A stretch of 6,667 nt of DNA, from contig SFDG01000099.1 of NCBI GenBank assembly GCA_004558305.1, forward strand, positions 1-6,667, in the 5' to 3' direction. The DNA comes from Phocaeicola plebeius (GTDB lineage: Bacteria; Bacteroidota; Bacteroidia; Bacteroidales; Bacteroidaceae). Below are positions 6,127-6,667 of the stretch, piece by piece. Every line of letters starts with the position of its first letter. The first letter of the stretch is position 1. The translations under genes and the position numbers were made by a program. Under the pieces are notes generated by a model. The model was not told the origin of the DNA, searched no databases, and saw only the letters and a list, made by a program, of their open reading frames with translations.

Positions 6127-6667
6127 GCTCCACAGAAGAAGTGTTCGATATACCGGAACTGGCCGACATGACGAAGTTCCTGAACCGCAACGCGGACCGC
6201 TATCCGAAAGAGGAGAAACGCATGGGACTGCATATCGCGAAAAATGCCCGGATCTTTGCCGTGGAGTGCATCCTGTTCCAAGACTTGTCGTTCGAGATTT
6301 CCATCAACGACATTACTCAAGAGGAGGAACAGGCACGACTGAAACGCCAGCTGACACAGAACATTGCCCACGAACTGAAGACCCCGGTGAGCAGCATTCA
6401 AGGGTACCTGGAAACTATCCTCAACAACCCGAACATGCCTCCGACGACCCAACGGACTTTCCTCGAACGGAGCTTTGCACAAAGCAACCGGCTGACCTTC
6501 CTGCTACGGGACATCTCCATGCTGACCCGACTGGACGAGGCACCGGACCTGATGGAACGGGAAGCGGTGGATGTGAGCAGTGTCGTGGCGAATATTCTGA
6601 ATGAGGTGCAGCTGAGCCTGGAAGAAAAGCACATCCAGGTGCTCAACTTGCTGCCCCGCCGCTTGAT
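6027..6667 (+). pseudogene. Histidine kinase, C-terminal part in a shifted frame, cut by the right edge
   Basis: Starting with SHEGLGVF at 6027, this frame is open for 213 codons to the window end and continues the kinase of the preceding entry. It shows a PAS-like segment (about codons 1-105, including EILVNNLFTQYANIIS and the C-terminal SFEISINDIT) and then the HisKA phosphoacceptor box NIAHELKTPVSS, with the His codon at 6369-6371. The second helix of the dimerization domain follows (RLTFLLRDISMLTRLDE). The N, G1 and G2 boxes of the ATPase domain would lie beyond the edge. The frame has no start at its beginning. In-frame ATGs occur at 6168 and 6222; the latter is preceded by GAGGAG (6210-6215) with a six-base gap, so a soluble kinase core could in principle be made by internal initiation. 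Sequence quality of the codons is normal, so the break looks recent. Confidence 0.85.

Noticed and set aside
6266..6604. A 112-codon plus-strand frame inside the kinase C-terminal part
   Set aside because: The overlapping frame contains the HisKA box and conserved flanks; this one is low-complexity sequence rich in Thr, Glu, Pro and Gly.

Overview
The window looks like chromosomal DNA of a Bacteroidales gut-type bacterium (Bacteroides, Phocaeicola, Mediterranea or a relative). The reasons are the gene families (a SusB-like GH97 enzyme, a GH88 lipoprotein and a propeller-type sensor of the hybrid two-component class), promoter elements of the Bacteroides form (TTTG, about 20 bases, TAnnTTTG), and start regions with weak or no Shine-Dalgarno sequence. 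Base composition is somewhat GC-rich for Bacteroides. The species cannot be named from this sequence alone.

Layout: three genes on the minus strand occupy about the first two thirds, and a two-component pair on the plus strand occupies the rest. Read in the direction of transcription, the minus-strand block is a secreted GH97 glycosidase (4457 to 2514), then after 40 bases a GH88 unsaturated glucuronyl hydrolase lipoprotein (2473 to 1241), then after 95 bases the N-terminal sensor part of a propeller-type regulator (1145, running off the left edge). The pair of enzymes beside such a sensor looks like one end of a polysaccharide utilization locus: a lyase elsewhere would cut a uronic-acid-containing glycan, GH88 would remove the unsaturated uronic acid, and GH97 would remove an alpha-linked sugar. 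No SusC/SusD pair or lyase is inside the window, so the substrate cannot be told.

A 191-base divergent intergenic region (4458-4648) separates GH97 from an OmpR-type response regulator (4649-5335). It carries a good Bacteroides promoter for the regulator and an imperfect palindrome just upstream of it. Eight bases after the regulator begins its partner membrane histidine kinase (5344 onward).

The most notable observation is that the histidine kinase is broken. The first frame ends at 6126, and from about 6027 the conserved kinase sequence continues in a different frame to the right edge. Relative to how I remember this kinase family, roughly 33 residues of the HAMP/coiled-coil linker are missing at the junction, so this looks like a small out-of-frame deletion (or an assembly fault), not a simple one-base slip. 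Otherwise the region is ordinary; I see no mobile element, CRISPR array, RNA gene or clearly new system.
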